64,000 nt of DNA, taken from contig FR893385.1 in NCBI GenBank assembly GCA_000433315.1, positions 230,799-294,798 of the forward strand. Reading direction: 5' to 3'. The notes under the pieces were generated by a model. It was not told the DNA's origin. It made no database searches and was given only the letters and a program-made list of their open reading frames with translations. This DNA comes from Firmicutes bacterium CAG:345. GTDB taxonomy: Bacteria; Bacillota_I; Bacilli_A; RFN20; CAG-288. Position numbers and translations under genes: made by a program. The stretch's first letter is position 1, and every line of letters starts with the position of its first letter. Shown piece after piece: positions 7,804 through 16,408 of the stretch.

Positions 7804-8938
7804 ATAAAATTATAATCATTTCAAAAGCCTTGTTCGAATTCGAACAAGGCTTTTGAAAATTATATTTGCTCAAATAAATTAAAGATTCTTCCTCTGTGCC
7901 TCCAGCATGATTTGCAAAAAGCGCTTCTCCATTAGGAAAAGTAAAAACTTTATCACCAGTTGAAACTAATAAAAAATCTCCTAAAAGTTTATCAAAATAT
8001 GGTGAACGAGTTTCTTTTGGACCAAACAACTCTAAATCAATTACTTCTTGTTTAGTATAAATATCAAAGTCATCTTCATAATATTTTTTCAAAAGATTAT
8101 AGAATAATTCATGCTTATCTTTGTCAACAAAAAAAGTTGCAGCTCGTGGTTCAATAGAAAAAATATGATTTTTGGCCAAATCAAAAATATCCTGATGATA
8201 TTCCACTGGTACAGTATTTTTCATATCATGATCAGCTAAAGATAAAATTAATACATCCTTATGTCTCTCGACAAAATTTTTTAATTGATTATCAATGTCT
8301 GCAATAATACCTTTAGTAGTATCATTTATTTCACCGAGTGTATGCATATAGTGATCTGGCTCGGTTAAATATGCATATATATATTTTTTATCTGGAAGTT
8401 TTCTTTCCACTTCATCAATTAAACCTTTCATAGAAGAATCTTTTAAAGCGAAACTTTGTACAGAGCAAGCAATATCAGCTCCATTTTTTTCATTTATTTG
8501 TTCAAATATAGAGCTATATTTTAGTGTTTCACCTATAGTTGGCGACATAAATTCCTCAGAATTATAAATTTGTGATGAAAAAGAAGTACATAATGTTCCA
8601 TTTAAATAAGCCCACCATCCAATCCAACCAGTTTCAGAAGGATAAAGAGCATTACAAATACTGGTTGTTGAAGCAGCGGTTGTTGGTGGAAAAACAGCGC
8701 TAACTGTTTGAAATTTATGTTTATATATAAAAGGTGCAACATCCTTATAAGTAGTCAAAGTCTTTTTTCCCATAGCATCAAATAAAAACAATACTATTTT
8801 TTTATCCTTATTTTTTTCAAGTAATTTGTCTAAGGGTTCATATGTTTTATGTTGAGGAGAAACTCCAAAATATTTTAAAATACTAGAACTAACATTAACC
8901 AAAGTATTTCCATCTTTATATCTATACATTTTTTTCAT
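7742..8938 (-). CDS. Alkaline phosphatase superfamily / nucleotide pyrophosphatase-phosphodiesterase
   Basis: Resembles the type I phosphodiesterase/nucleotide pyrophosphatase branch of the alkaline phosphatase superfamily. Visible metal-site elements are LFLFDAMGKKTL (first Asp), the nucleophile region FPPTTAASTTSI, the SLADHDMKNT motif and a C-terminal NHAGGTEEE. The homologous part ends near residue 352. The reading frame then continues about 45 residues through the palindromic terminator at 7819-7858 and into the antisense of the upstream surface gene, giving an implausible hydrophobic tail. A one-base error or mutation near 7865-7870 would create a TAA close to the expected end. The start overlaps the previous gene's stop (TAAATG), so it is translationally coupled to the RsuA-type synthase. 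Confidence 0.75.
   Translation of the reverse strand: MKKMYRYKDGNTLVNVSSSILKYFGVSPQHKTYEPLDKLLEKNKDKKIVLFLFDAMGKKTLTTYKDVAPFIYKHKFQTVSAVFPPTTAASTTSICNALYPSETGWIGWWAYLNGTLCTSFSSQIYNSEEFMSPTIGETLKYSSIFEQINEKNGADIACSVQSFALKDSSMKGLIDEVERKLPDKKYIYAYLTEPDHYMHTLGEINDTTKGIIADIDNQLKNFVERHKDVLILSLADHDMKNTVPVEYHQDIFDLAKNHIFSIEPRAATFFVDKDKHELFYNLLKKYYEDDFDIYTKQEVIDLELFGPKETRSPYFDKLLGDFLLVSTGDKVFTFPNGEALFANHAGGTEEESLIYLSKYNFQKPCSNSNKAFEMIIILFILLHLNCFFVLSFHLSFYI
7819..7858. terminator. 40-bp perfect palindrome, bidirectional terminator
   Basis: A perfect inverted repeat with 20-bp arms, including GCCTTGTTCGAA/TTCGAACAAGGC. Terminal T and A runs on both sides make it able to terminate transcription in both directions. 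It lies 15 nt after the stop of the surface-protein operon. On the opposite strand it falls inside the open reading frame of the phosphodiesterase. Confidence 0.85.
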
Positions 8939-9667
8939 TTATTCTTCATACCTTTCAGGATGTGCAGCTTTCAATAGTTTTAAGCTTTCTTCTTCGTTTA
9001 ATTGCCGATATTCACCTTGCTTTAAATCACCATAAGTAAAGTCTTGAAATCTAATTCTATCTAATTTAATAACTTCCAAATTAAAAATTTTAAAAATTCT
9101 TTTTACCTCATGATATTTTCCTTCGAATAATGTTATATCAGCAACATCATCTGAAACAATACTCAAAATTGCACCGCTAGACATTTCATCGCGTCCTATA
9201 TCTAATGGCGTTTTAACCTTTTCTATCATTTCCAAAGGAATTTTATGATTACAATAAACCCGATAAGTTTTCCCAATATTATTTTTAGGATGAGCTAAAT
9301 AATTAACAACTTTTCCATCACTTGTTAACAATAATACACCTGTTGTATCTACATCTAATCTTCCTACTATCTTCAATCTTTTTTCATATTGCTCTGGTAA
9401 AAGTCTTAAAACTGAAGGATATTTTTCATCAATAGTCGAGCACATATAATCAGCCGGTTTATTTAATAAAAAGAATAAATCTTCTTTATATTCAATTATT
9501 TCACCATCCACTTTCACTATATTTTTTTCAGTATCAAAAATAGTTGATGGATCTTTAATAATTATATCATCTATTGAAACCAATCCATCTTTAACCAATT
9601 TTCTTGAATGTTTTCTTGTACCAAAATTTTCCTGGGCTAAAAATCTATCTATTCTTATCTTCGACAT
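8939..9667 (-). CDS. RsuA/RluB-family pseudouridine synthase
   Basis: A pseudouridine synthase of the RsuA/RluB/RluE/RluF family. An N-terminal S4 RNA-binding domain (RIDRFLAQENFGTRKHSRKLV) is followed by the catalytic domain with the GRLDVDTTGVLLLTSDG motif, whose Asp is the nucleophile. FEGKYHEVKRIF follows, typical of the family. Whether it modifies 16S U516 or 23S U2605 cannot be told from sequence by eye. I chose the ATG at 9667. An in-frame TTG at 9682 would add MKKLN and lies deeper in the upstream gene. Both starts overlap the 3' end of the DUF368 gene, and the stop abuts the phosphodiesterase start, so the three genes are coupled. Confidence 0.88.
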   Translation of the reverse strand: MSKIRIDRFLAQENFGTRKHSRKLVKDGLVSIDDIIIKDPSTIFDTEKNIVKVDGEIIEYKEDLFFLLNKPADYMCSTIDEKYPSVLRLLPEQYEKRLKIVGRLDVDTTGVLLLTSDGKVVNYLAHPKNNIGKTYRVYCNHKIPLEMIEKVKTPLDIGRDEMSSGAILSIVSDDVADITLFEGKYHEVKRIFKIFNLEVIKLDRIRFQDFTYGDLKQGEYRQLNEEESLKLLKAAHPERYEE

Positions 9668-10553
9668 ATTCAACTTCTTCAACTTTATCTTTTTGTTTAT
9701 CTAATCTTGCAATTGCAAAAGAAGAAATAAAGCCAGCAATAAATAAAATTACGCTGATAATTATAATTACTATGATATTTCCTTCAGGAATAAAATTATC
9801 TTTAATTTGCCAAAATAATGCAAAAACAGAGCCTACAATAAATCCAATAATTGCCATAAAAGTCTGATAATGATATTTATTTAGTAAGTAAGTCATAATC
9901 TTTGATATTAAGAAAAATCCAACAATTACACCAACTCCAAATAAAAATAAAACAAGAAAATTATGTCCAAAATTATTAAATTTTATTAATTCAGTAAAAC
10001 ATGTTAATATCGGTTCCCAAAAACCCAAAATCAACAATAATGCACTACCGGAAATGCCAGGAATAACTAAAGCGCAGGATCCAACAATTCCAACAATAAA
10101 TAAAATTATATAATTATACCAACTCATTGAAGAAGATAGATCAACTGAATTTCCAGATCCAAGGAAACTCATTCCAATAACAACAACAAGAGCCAATATA
10201 ATTGAAAAAATACCACTAACATTTGGTTTTCTTCTAATGTTTTTGCATAACGAAGGCAAACTTCCTAATATTAAGCCTACAAAAAATACAATTGTTGGAA
10301 GGGGAAAATGCTGAAAAGCTAATTTTATAGGATAAATAGTTGCTCCTAATCCAATTGCTATTCCTAATACAATTGGCCATAAAAACTTAATAGAATTTTT
10401 AAAATCTTTTCTCAAATTGCTGATTGAAAAAAGAATTTTATCATATAACCCCAATATTACTGCTAATGTTCCACCACTAACACCTGGAACAATACATGCT
10501 ACACCGATTAATGATGATTTTAAAATTGTAATTAAAGTATCTTTAAGTTTCAT
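9645..10553 (-). CDS. DUF368 membrane protein (polyprenyl-phosphate carrier family, PopT-like)
   Basis: A polytopic membrane protein with the two inverted DUF368 signatures: GVACIVPGVSGGTLAVILGLYD near the N-terminus and ALVIPGISGSALLLILGFW in the middle, with eight or so membrane helices. DUF368 members have been implicated in returning undecaprenyl phosphate across the membrane for reuse in wall synthesis; applying that here is inference. I chose ATG 10551-10553; an in-frame TTG lies 15 nt upstream. A TATAAT box (10560-10565) ends only 6 nt before this ATG, so the transcript may be leaderless. The C-terminus overlaps the start of the RsuA-type gene. Confidence 0.85.
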   Translation of the reverse strand: MKLKDTLITILKSSLIGVACIVPGVSGGTLAVILGLYDKILFSISNLRKDFKNSIKFLWPIVLGIAIGLGATIYPIKLAFQHFPLPTIVFFVGLILGSLPSLCKNIRRKPNVSGIFSIILALVVVIGMSFLGSGNSVDLSSSMSWYNYIILFIVGIVGSCALVIPGISGSALLLILGFWEPILTCFTELIKFNNFGHNFLVLFLFGVGVIVGFFLISKIMTYLLNKYHYQTFMAIIGFIVGSVFALFWQIKDNFIPEGNIIVIIIISVILFIAGFISSFAIARLDKQKDKVEEVEYVEDKNR

Positions 10554-10559
10554 ATAAAT

Positions 10560-10565
10560 ATTATA
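10560..10565 (-). promoter_or_regulatory. -10 box immediately upstream of DUF368 gene
   Basis: A consensus TATAAT on the minus strand, 6 nt from the ATG, with a weak -35 (TAGAAT at 10583-10588, 17-bp spacer). The expected transcription start would fall on or next to the start codon, and no Shine-Dalgarno sequence is visible. Confidence 0.45.
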
Positions 10566-10679
10566 CAAAATCGTATTTTAGAATTCTATAAAATTGAAAC
10601 TAGGTAATGTAAATAATATGTAATATCCAATCTGAATAATTTTTTTATTTCGACAAAAAATAAACTTGGAGGTAACAAA

Positions 10680-10982
10680 ATGTCTAATTTAAAATGTCAT
10701 GACTACAGATGTCGACACAATATGAGCGGTAGTTGCTATTTAGACAGAATTGATATTTCTGTTAATGCAACTTGCCTAGATTTTCGCAAAGGAAATGAAG
10801 TAAAATCAAGTGAAGAAATAGCGGAAGAAATTAAAATTTCTCCACAAAAAATGAAAACTGAAATTTTTTGTCATTCATGTGATTGTCTAAATAACGTTGA
10901 TTGTCACTGTGGATTAAACAATTTGCGAGTTGACGAAGTCAATAATATGTCTCTTTGTGTCAATCGCCGTTATTCTCATTAA
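10680..10982 (+). CDS. DUF1540 domain protein, two Cys-rich repeats
   Basis: A 100-residue, cysteine-rich cytosolic protein with no signal peptide. Two related units are visible: LKCHDYRCRHNMSGSCYLDRIDI...TCLDF at the N-terminus and FCHSCDCLNNVDCHCGLNNLRV...LCVNR at the C-terminus. Each has the C-x4/2-C-x5-C...C spacing of DUF1540, a family of small putative metal-binding proteins in Firmicutes. A strong RBS (TTGGAGG) lies 7 nt before the ATG. Its 3' end overlaps the convergent GPH transporter by 23 bp. No biochemical role is established. Confidence 0.82.
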   Translation: MSNLKCHDYRCRHNMSGSCYLDRIDISVNATCLDFRKGNEVKSSEEIAEEIKISPQKMKTEIFCHSCDCLNNVDCHCGLNNLRVDEVNNMSLCVNRRYSH

Positions 10983-12321
10983 CAGCATTATATTGTCTTA
11001 ATTTATCATATTCTTTTTTTGATTTTCTAAGATATGTATAACATAAAACTGTACCTATAGCTCCAATAATAGCCAAAATAACTCCCATCATCATTCGAAA
11101 TGCTAAACTGGGATTGGGTCCTGGATCAGTACCAGAATTATATCCGAAAGCAACGCTAGCAAAAAGCATTGCTATTGAAGTTATAATAACTGATATTCTG
11201 CTGACTAAAGAACCTAATGAACTATAACTAGCTTCGCGGGAAATATGATATTTCATCTTATCAATATCTATTAGTTCACTTCCTAAAATATCTGGTGATA
11301 TAAGTAACCCAGAAGCTATAGGTCCTACAAGTATGCAAATAATTATTGCGTGCCACCATTTAGTTGGAAAAGTAAATAATAATAATCCAAAAGGCAAGAG
11401 AGTATAGCTAATTTTATAGGCTAATCTTGCCCCTTTTTTCTTTATAAATTTATTCCATAATGGTATTGATCCCATTAAAGATACAAATAAAGCTCCTATA
11501 ATTAAAGCTTGCTGAACCCCGTCAACATTAATCACATAAGTGCAATACATCGGATATAATGTAACAAGCAAACTCATAATCGCATTAAAAAAACTTTGTG
11601 TAAAATTAAAAAATATAAAAGATTTATTTAATAAAATTTGTTTTAAAGTTAAAAGCAAAGGTTGTTTATCTTCTTTGACAATATTATTTTCTTCTCCATT
11701 ATTTTTAAAACCTGTTATAGCATAAATTGTTGAAATAAAGAAAACTAAACCATACATCAGACCGATGTTAAAATAAGTAAGACCTGCTTTTACTAATATT
11801 GGAGTAAGAATATTGCAGATTCCCATTGCAATAATCTCAAAAACGTGTTTAAAACTTGAAGTCTTTGCTCTTTCTTCTTCTGATTTATAATAAACAGGAA
11901 AAAGAGCATTATAATTTATATACATTACTGTAGAAGAATTTTCATATGAAACAGAAAAAAACAAATAATAGAAAAAGAATAATTCAGGTGACCAATTCCA
12001 AGAATATTTTGGCAAGAAAGTAAAAACAATAAAGAAAAAGAAAAAAGGCATTCCTCCAACAATCCATGGAAGTCTTTTTCCCCACCTAGATTTAGTTTTT
12101 TCAGATAAAAAGCCAAAAATTACATCATTAGCTCCATCGCACATAACCATGATTATCTTAGCTACTGATGCAAGAAAAAATGTTATCATCCCTTCTTGAA
12201 CAAAATAAGACATACTATAAATTATAAATAACTGACCTAATAAAGTTAGCCCAAAAACATACGAAGAATATCGTACTTTATTTGTTTGTAAACGAGCACT
12301 TTTTTGAAAATTTTTTCTCAT
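10960..12321 (-). CDS. GPH-family (MelB-like) MFS sugar transporter
   Basis: A 453-residue protein with about twelve membrane helices. The family signature in the first cytoplasmic loop is DGANDVIFGFLSEKTKSRWGKRLPW, matching the D-x3-D-P/V-x-x-G...S-R-W-G-R-R pattern of glycoside-pentoside-hexuronide:cation symporters such as MelB. A central loop (NNGEENNIVKEDKQPL) separates the two six-helix halves. Substrate cannot be deduced; no glycosidase is adjacent. It is a monocistronic minus-strand gene, divergent from pth and overlapping the DUF1540 gene tail to tail by 23 bp. Confidence 0.88.
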   Translation of the reverse strand: MRKNFQKSARLQTNKVRYSSYVFGLTLLGQLFIIYSMSYFVQEGMITFFLASVAKIIMVMCDGANDVIFGFLSEKTKSRWGKRLPWIVGGMPFFFFFIVFTFLPKYSWNWSPELFFFYYLFFSVSYENSSTVMYINYNALFPVYYKSEEERAKTSSFKHVFEIIAMGICNILTPILVKAGLTYFNIGLMYGLVFFISTIYAITGFKNNGEENNIVKEDKQPLLLTLKQILLNKSFIFFNFTQSFFNAIMSLLVTLYPMYCTYVINVDGVQQALIIGALFVSLMGSIPLWNKFIKKKGARLAYKISYTLLPFGLLLFTFPTKWWHAIIICILVGPIASGLLISPDILGSELIDIDKMKYHISREASYSSLGSLVSRISVIITSIAMLFASVAFGYNSGTDPGPNPSLAFRMMMGVILAIIGAIGTVLCYTYLRKSKKEYDKLRQYNAVNENNGD

Positions 12322-12423
12322 CAGTAAAATTGTACCATTAATTATATTTTTTAAATAATATTTTAAATACTTTTTAATAAGAAATTAATAAAAAATATGA
12401 TAGACTATTTTGCGGTGAATAAT

Positions 12424-12984
12424 ATGAAATTAATTGTAGGTTTAGGAAATCCAGGAAGCCAATACGAAGACACAAGACATAATATGGGCTTCATGGTAAT
12501 AGATGAATTAGCAGAAACTTTAAAAATATCAAATTTCAAAAATGATTTTGATGCCTCTATAGCTCGTTTTAATTATATGGATGAAGTAATACTTCTTGCT
12601 AAGCCATTAACATATATGAATTTATCAGGAACATCTGTAAAGAAAATAATTGATTATTATAAAATTAAAATTGAAGACTTATTAGTTGTTTCTGATGATA
12701 TGGCACTTGAACCAGGTAGAATCAGATTAAGAGAAAAAGGTTCATCTGGTGGACAAAAAGGATTACAAAATATAATTGACAATTTAAATACTTCTAACTT
12801 TAAAAGAATAAGAGTTGGAATAGGCGAACCAGAGCATAATGTTGTTGATTATGTCCTCGGCAAACCTAAAAAAGAAGATCAAGAAAAAATAGATGAAGCT
12901 ATATCCAATGCTGTTGAAGCTATACTTTTTTATTTGAAAAATGATTTTTTAAAAGCTAGCTCTATATTTAACTCCAAAAAATAA
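12424..12984 (+). CDS. pth: Peptidyl-tRNA hydrolase
   Basis: Pth releases peptides from peptidyl-tRNA after premature drop-off. The 186 residues begin MKLIVGLGNPGSQYEDTRHNMGF; the catalytic His is in RHNMGF. Later motifs are KPLTYMNLSG and GSSGGQKGLQNI. The frame is open further upstream, but the family N-terminus and a GGTGA-type RBS (12413-12417) support ATG 12424. A TATGAT -10-like box at about 12395-12400 lies upstream. It is followed after 12 nt by mfd, the classical Firmicutes pth-mfd pairing. Confidence 0.95.
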   Translation: MKLIVGLGNPGSQYEDTRHNMGFMVIDELAETLKISNFKNDFDASIARFNYMDEVILLAKPLTYMNLSGTSVKKIIDYYKIKIEDLLVVSDDMALEPGRIRLREKGSSGGQKGLQNIIDNLNTSNFKRIRVGIGEPEHNVVDYVLGKPKKEDQEKIDEAISNAVEAILFYLKNDFLKASSIFNSKK

Positions 12985-12996
12985 GGTTACTCAAGA

Positions 12997-15900
12997 GTGA
13001 AACTAAAAGATTTTGATTTTCAAAGATCAAATTTAGAATTAAATGGTTCAAATTTAGAATCATTAGCTTTTTCTGTTGTTCAAAAATATAAAAAAGAAAA
13101 AAATACTATAGCAATTTGTTTACCAACTTTATATGAAGCGCAACAATTTTTATCTTTTTTACTAGATTATTTAGATGAAGATGATATTTCTTCATTCCTC
13201 TATGATGAAGTGCTAAGAATTGATGCTCTAGGAACAAGTAGAGAGATGATGTATGAAAGACTTCATGCATTAAATATTTTATATAATAAAAAACCTGGAA
13301 TAGTTGTATTTAACTCAATAAGCTTAATCCGACCAATAATAAGTCAAAATTATTTTGCATCAATAAATAAATCATTTAGATTAAATGATAAGTTTTCTCG
13401 TCAGGATTTTTTAGAATTTGCTTATCGCGCTGGATATACTAAAGTTCAAAAAGTTGAACATCCTGGCGAATTTGCTATTCGTAGTATGATTATCGACTTT
13501 TTTTCACCTGGAGAAAAAAGTCCTACTAGAATTGAATTAGATGGAAATATAATTGATGATATTCGAATATTCAATCCTTCAACAGAAATTTCAGAAAAAG
13601 AAATAGATTATGCCTATATTGGTCCAGCTTCAGATTTACTTTTTGAATATTCAAAAAAAGAAGAAATTATTAGCCATTTAAAAAAAGAATTAACAAATTA
13701 TAAAGAATATGATCCACTATACATTAAAATTTCATCAAATATCAACGATATAGAAAATTCACTTTTAAGTGTTCCCTATCGTCTTTTCAAATATTATGGA
13801 GATTTTCATTCTATAGCTCAATTTCCTATAAAGGTTTACTCATATCATAAAGAAGAATGTCTAGCATTTATCGAAAATAAATTTTTAGAAGAAAAAGAAT
13901 ATTTTGGCGAACTCATAAATGGAAAAATAGCATTGCAAAATGAAGGCGTTTTTTTAGATTATAAAACCGAGTTTATCAATCTAACAGAAATTTCAGAAAA
14001 TGACTCACCGATTCTTACTTCTGTTCCTTATGTTTTTACTTCGATAATAGATCTTGTTCAAACTTTAAGAACAATAATAAATGATGGCTATAAAATTGTA
14101 CTTTGTCAAGAAAAAAATAGATGTTCCAACCTTATAAGCTATTTAGAAGATGGAAATATAAGGTATTCTTTTTATCCTAACATTTCTTCGGTAACAATTT
14201 TTTACGAAGAAATTTCTGGTGGCTTTTTATTTAAAGAAAAAAATATTATATTTTTAGGCAGTAAAGAAATTTATGGTCTAACTCATAGAAATTCACGTTT
14301 TTTATCTAGATTTAAAGAAGCAAAAATAATCCATAGTTATGATGATCTAGTTCCTGGTGATTACGTTGTGCACGAAATGCATGGTATAGGAAGATTTGAA
14401 GGAGTCGTAACTAGAAATAACCTAGAATATTTAAGCGTTGTCTATAAAGATAATGATAAACTTTTAATTCCCCTTGTCCAGTTTAAATTAATTAAAAAAT
14501 ATGCAGGTAGAGAAGGCTACGCTCCAACTTTAGACAAATTAGGTGGGTCAACATGGTTAAGAAGAAAAAGTCAAATTCGTTCTCGCTTAGTTTTCTTAAC
14601 AGATCAACTTCTCGAAATTTCTAGCAAACGAAAATCTGAAAAAGGCATAGCTTTTCCAAGCTTTCCGGAATTTGAAGAATTATTTGCCAGCGCTTTTCCT
14701 TATGAATTAACTTCTTCTCAAAAAAAAGCTTGGGAAGAAATAAAAACTGATATGGAAAAAGAGCAGCCTATGGATCGTCTTCTTTCTGGAGATGTTGGTT
14801 TTGGAAAGACAGAAATTGCTTTAAGAGCTGCTTATAAAGCCATATTGGATTCAAAACAAGTAATTTTATTGTGTCCTACAACCGTTTTATGTCGGCAACA
14901 TTATGAAGTTGCAACACAAAGATTCAAAGGCTTTGGTGTTCATATAGCCTGCTTTTCAAGATTTGTACCTTTGAGCATTCAAAAACAAAATATTGAAAAA
15001 ATAAAAGAAGGAAAAATTAATTTGATTATCGGTACACATCGTCTTCTTTCTGATGAAATTAAATTCAAAGATATAGGACTTTTAATCGTTGATGAAGAGC
15101 AAAGATTTGGTGTTGCCCAGAAAGAAAAGTTCAAAAAAATAGGTGGAAATATAGATGTTTTAACTTTAACTGCTACTCCTATCCCACGAACACTACAAAT
15201 GTCAATGTTAGGAGTACGCGATTTATCTAATTTGGATGAACCACCTTTAAATAGGCTTCCTATCAAGACTTATGTTACTGCATATAATAATGGATTAATA
15301 AAAGAAGCAATCTCTCTTGAATTAGGAAGAAATGGACAAGTTTATTATTTACATAATAGAGTTAATTCTTTATATTCCAAGGCCAATGAAGTTCAAAAAT
15401 TATTTCCAAAAGCAAAAATTGGTGTCGCCCATGGAAAAATGACTCCGAGTGAAATGTCTGATGTTATGAATGCATTTTATGATGGTGAAATAGATATATT
15501 AGTCTGTACAACAATTATAGAAACAGGATTAGATGTACCAAACGTTAATACGATGATTGTCGAAGATGCTGATCATTTTGGTCTTTCCCAGCTTTATCAA
15601 ATTAAAGGTAGAGTCGGAAGAAGTGATCGTTTAGCTTACGCTTATTTTTTCTACAATCCACAAAAAGAGATTAATGAAGACGCTAAAAAACGTTTAAAAG
15701 CTCTGAAAGAATTTACTGAATTAGGATCAGGATATAATATTGCTAAACAAGATTTAAATCTTCGTGGGGCTGGTGATATATTAGGAGCCGAACAAGCAGG
15801 TTTTATGGATACTGTAGGCTTTGATAGTTATCAGGCTTTGTTAGATGAAGTTATAGCACAAAAGAAATTTATGGAAAATGGAAAAAAAGAATCTTCCAAC

Positions 15901-16359
15901 GGAAAAGACTTTATTCTCTCATTTAGTATCGATTCACATGTTCCAGAATCATATGCTGATGAAAGTAGCAGAATAACTATTTATCGTGAGTTAGCAAATA
16001 TTTTAACCGATGAAGAATTATATAGATTTGCCCAAAAACTAAAAGATGTTTATGGTCCTTATCCATTAGAAGTTTTAAATCTTTTAAATAAAAGAAAAAT
16101 CGAAATAATGTTAAGCAATTACTATGTAAAAGATTTTAAAGAAGATCTAGGATTTTATATACTTACATTAAATAAAGATACAATAAATGATCATAAAATT
16201 TTGGCCAATCTTGAATCACAATTATCAGAAAAAAAAGATATCATTCGTGCTTCATTTCAACAAGGTTGTTTGGTATTAAAAATAATTAAAACTAAAAATT
16301 ATTTGGATGATTTGCTTTTTATAATTACAGTAGTAGATGAATTAATACAATCAAAATAA
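12997..16359 (+). CDS. mfd: Transcription-repair coupling factor Mfd
   Basis: Mfd removes RNA polymerase stalled at lesions and recruits UvrA. The 1120 residues have the expected order. First is a UvrB-like N-terminal module (PGEFAIRSMIIDFFSPG). The CarD/RID-type RNAP-interaction domain begins near residue 450 (PGDYVVHEMHGIGRFEG). The RecG-like translocase follows, with Walker A GDVGFGKTEIALRAA (about residue 598), DEEQRFG, TATPIPRTL and QIKGRVGRSDR. The C-terminal TRCF domain comes last. Translation starts at a GTG, 12 nt after pth. The length is near the usual ~1150. Confidence 0.97.
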   Translation: MKLKDFDFQRSNLELNGSNLESLAFSVVQKYKKEKNTIAICLPTLYEAQQFLSFLLDYLDEDDISSFLYDEVLRIDALGTSREMMYERLHALNILYNKKPGIVVFNSISLIRPIISQNYFASINKSFRLNDKFSRQDFLEFAYRAGYTKVQKVEHPGEFAIRSMIIDFFSPGEKSPTRIELDGNIIDDIRIFNPSTEISEKEIDYAYIGPASDLLFEYSKKEEIISHLKKELTNYKEYDPLYIKISSNINDIENSLLSVPYRLFKYYGDFHSIAQFPIKVYSYHKEECLAFIENKFLEEKEYFGELINGKIALQNEGVFLDYKTEFINLTEISENDSPILTSVPYVFTSIIDLVQTLRTIINDGYKIVLCQEKNRCSNLISYLEDGNIRYSFYPNISSVTIFYEEISGGFLFKEKNIIFLGSKEIYGLTHRNSRFLSRFKEAKIIHSYDDLVPGDYVVHEMHGIGRFEGVVTRNNLEYLSVVYKDNDKLLIPLVQFKLIKKYAGREGYAPTLDKLGGSTWLRRKSQIRSRLVFLTDQLLEISSKRKSEKGIAFPSFPEFEELFASAFPYELTSSQKKAWEEIKTDMEKEQPMDRLLSGDVGFGKTEIALRAAYKAILDSKQVILLCPTTVLCRQHYEVATQRFKGFGVHIACFSRFVPLSIQKQNIEKIKEGKINLIIGTHRLLSDEIKFKDIGLLIVDEEQRFGVAQKEKFKKIGGNIDVLTLTATPIPRTLQMSMLGVRDLSNLDEPPLNRLPIKTYVTAYNNGLIKEAISLELGRNGQVYYLHNRVNSLYSKANEVQKLFPKAKIGVAHGKMTPSEMSDVMNAFYDGEIDILVCTTIIETGLDVPNVNTMIVEDADHFGLSQLYQIKGRVGRSDRLAYAYFFYNPQKEINEDAKKRLKALKEFTELGSGYNIAKQDLNLRGAGDILGAEQAGFMDTVGFDSYQALLDEVIAQKKFMENGKKESSNGKDFILSFSIDSHVPESYADESSRITIYRELANILTDEELYRFAQKLKDVYGPYPLEVLNLLNKRKIEIMLSNYYVKDFKEDLGFYILTLNKDTINDHKILANLESQLSEKKDIIRASFQQGCLVLKIIKTKNYLDDLLFIITVVDELIQSK

Positions 16360-16366
16360 TATTTGA

Positions 16367-16394
16367 TATAATTTAATTAAGTAATTAAATTATA
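16367..16394. promoter_or_regulatory. 28-bp AT-only inverted repeat upstream of PIG-L-like gene
   Basis: A perfect inverted repeat with 13-bp arms (TATAATTTAATTA / TAATTAAATTATA) separated by AG, ending at the RBS AGGAG. It contains a TATAAT-like hexamer in the left arm. It could be an operator or an RNA hairpin at the RBS. Because all arm bases are A/T, chance is possible. Confidence 0.4.
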
Positions 16395-16408
16395 GGAGAA
16401 TTTATTAT

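Noticed and set aside
12397..12423. Upstream ATG as the pth start
   Set aside because: It overlaps the likely -10 region and adds residues absent from Pth; ATG 12424 has the family N-terminus.
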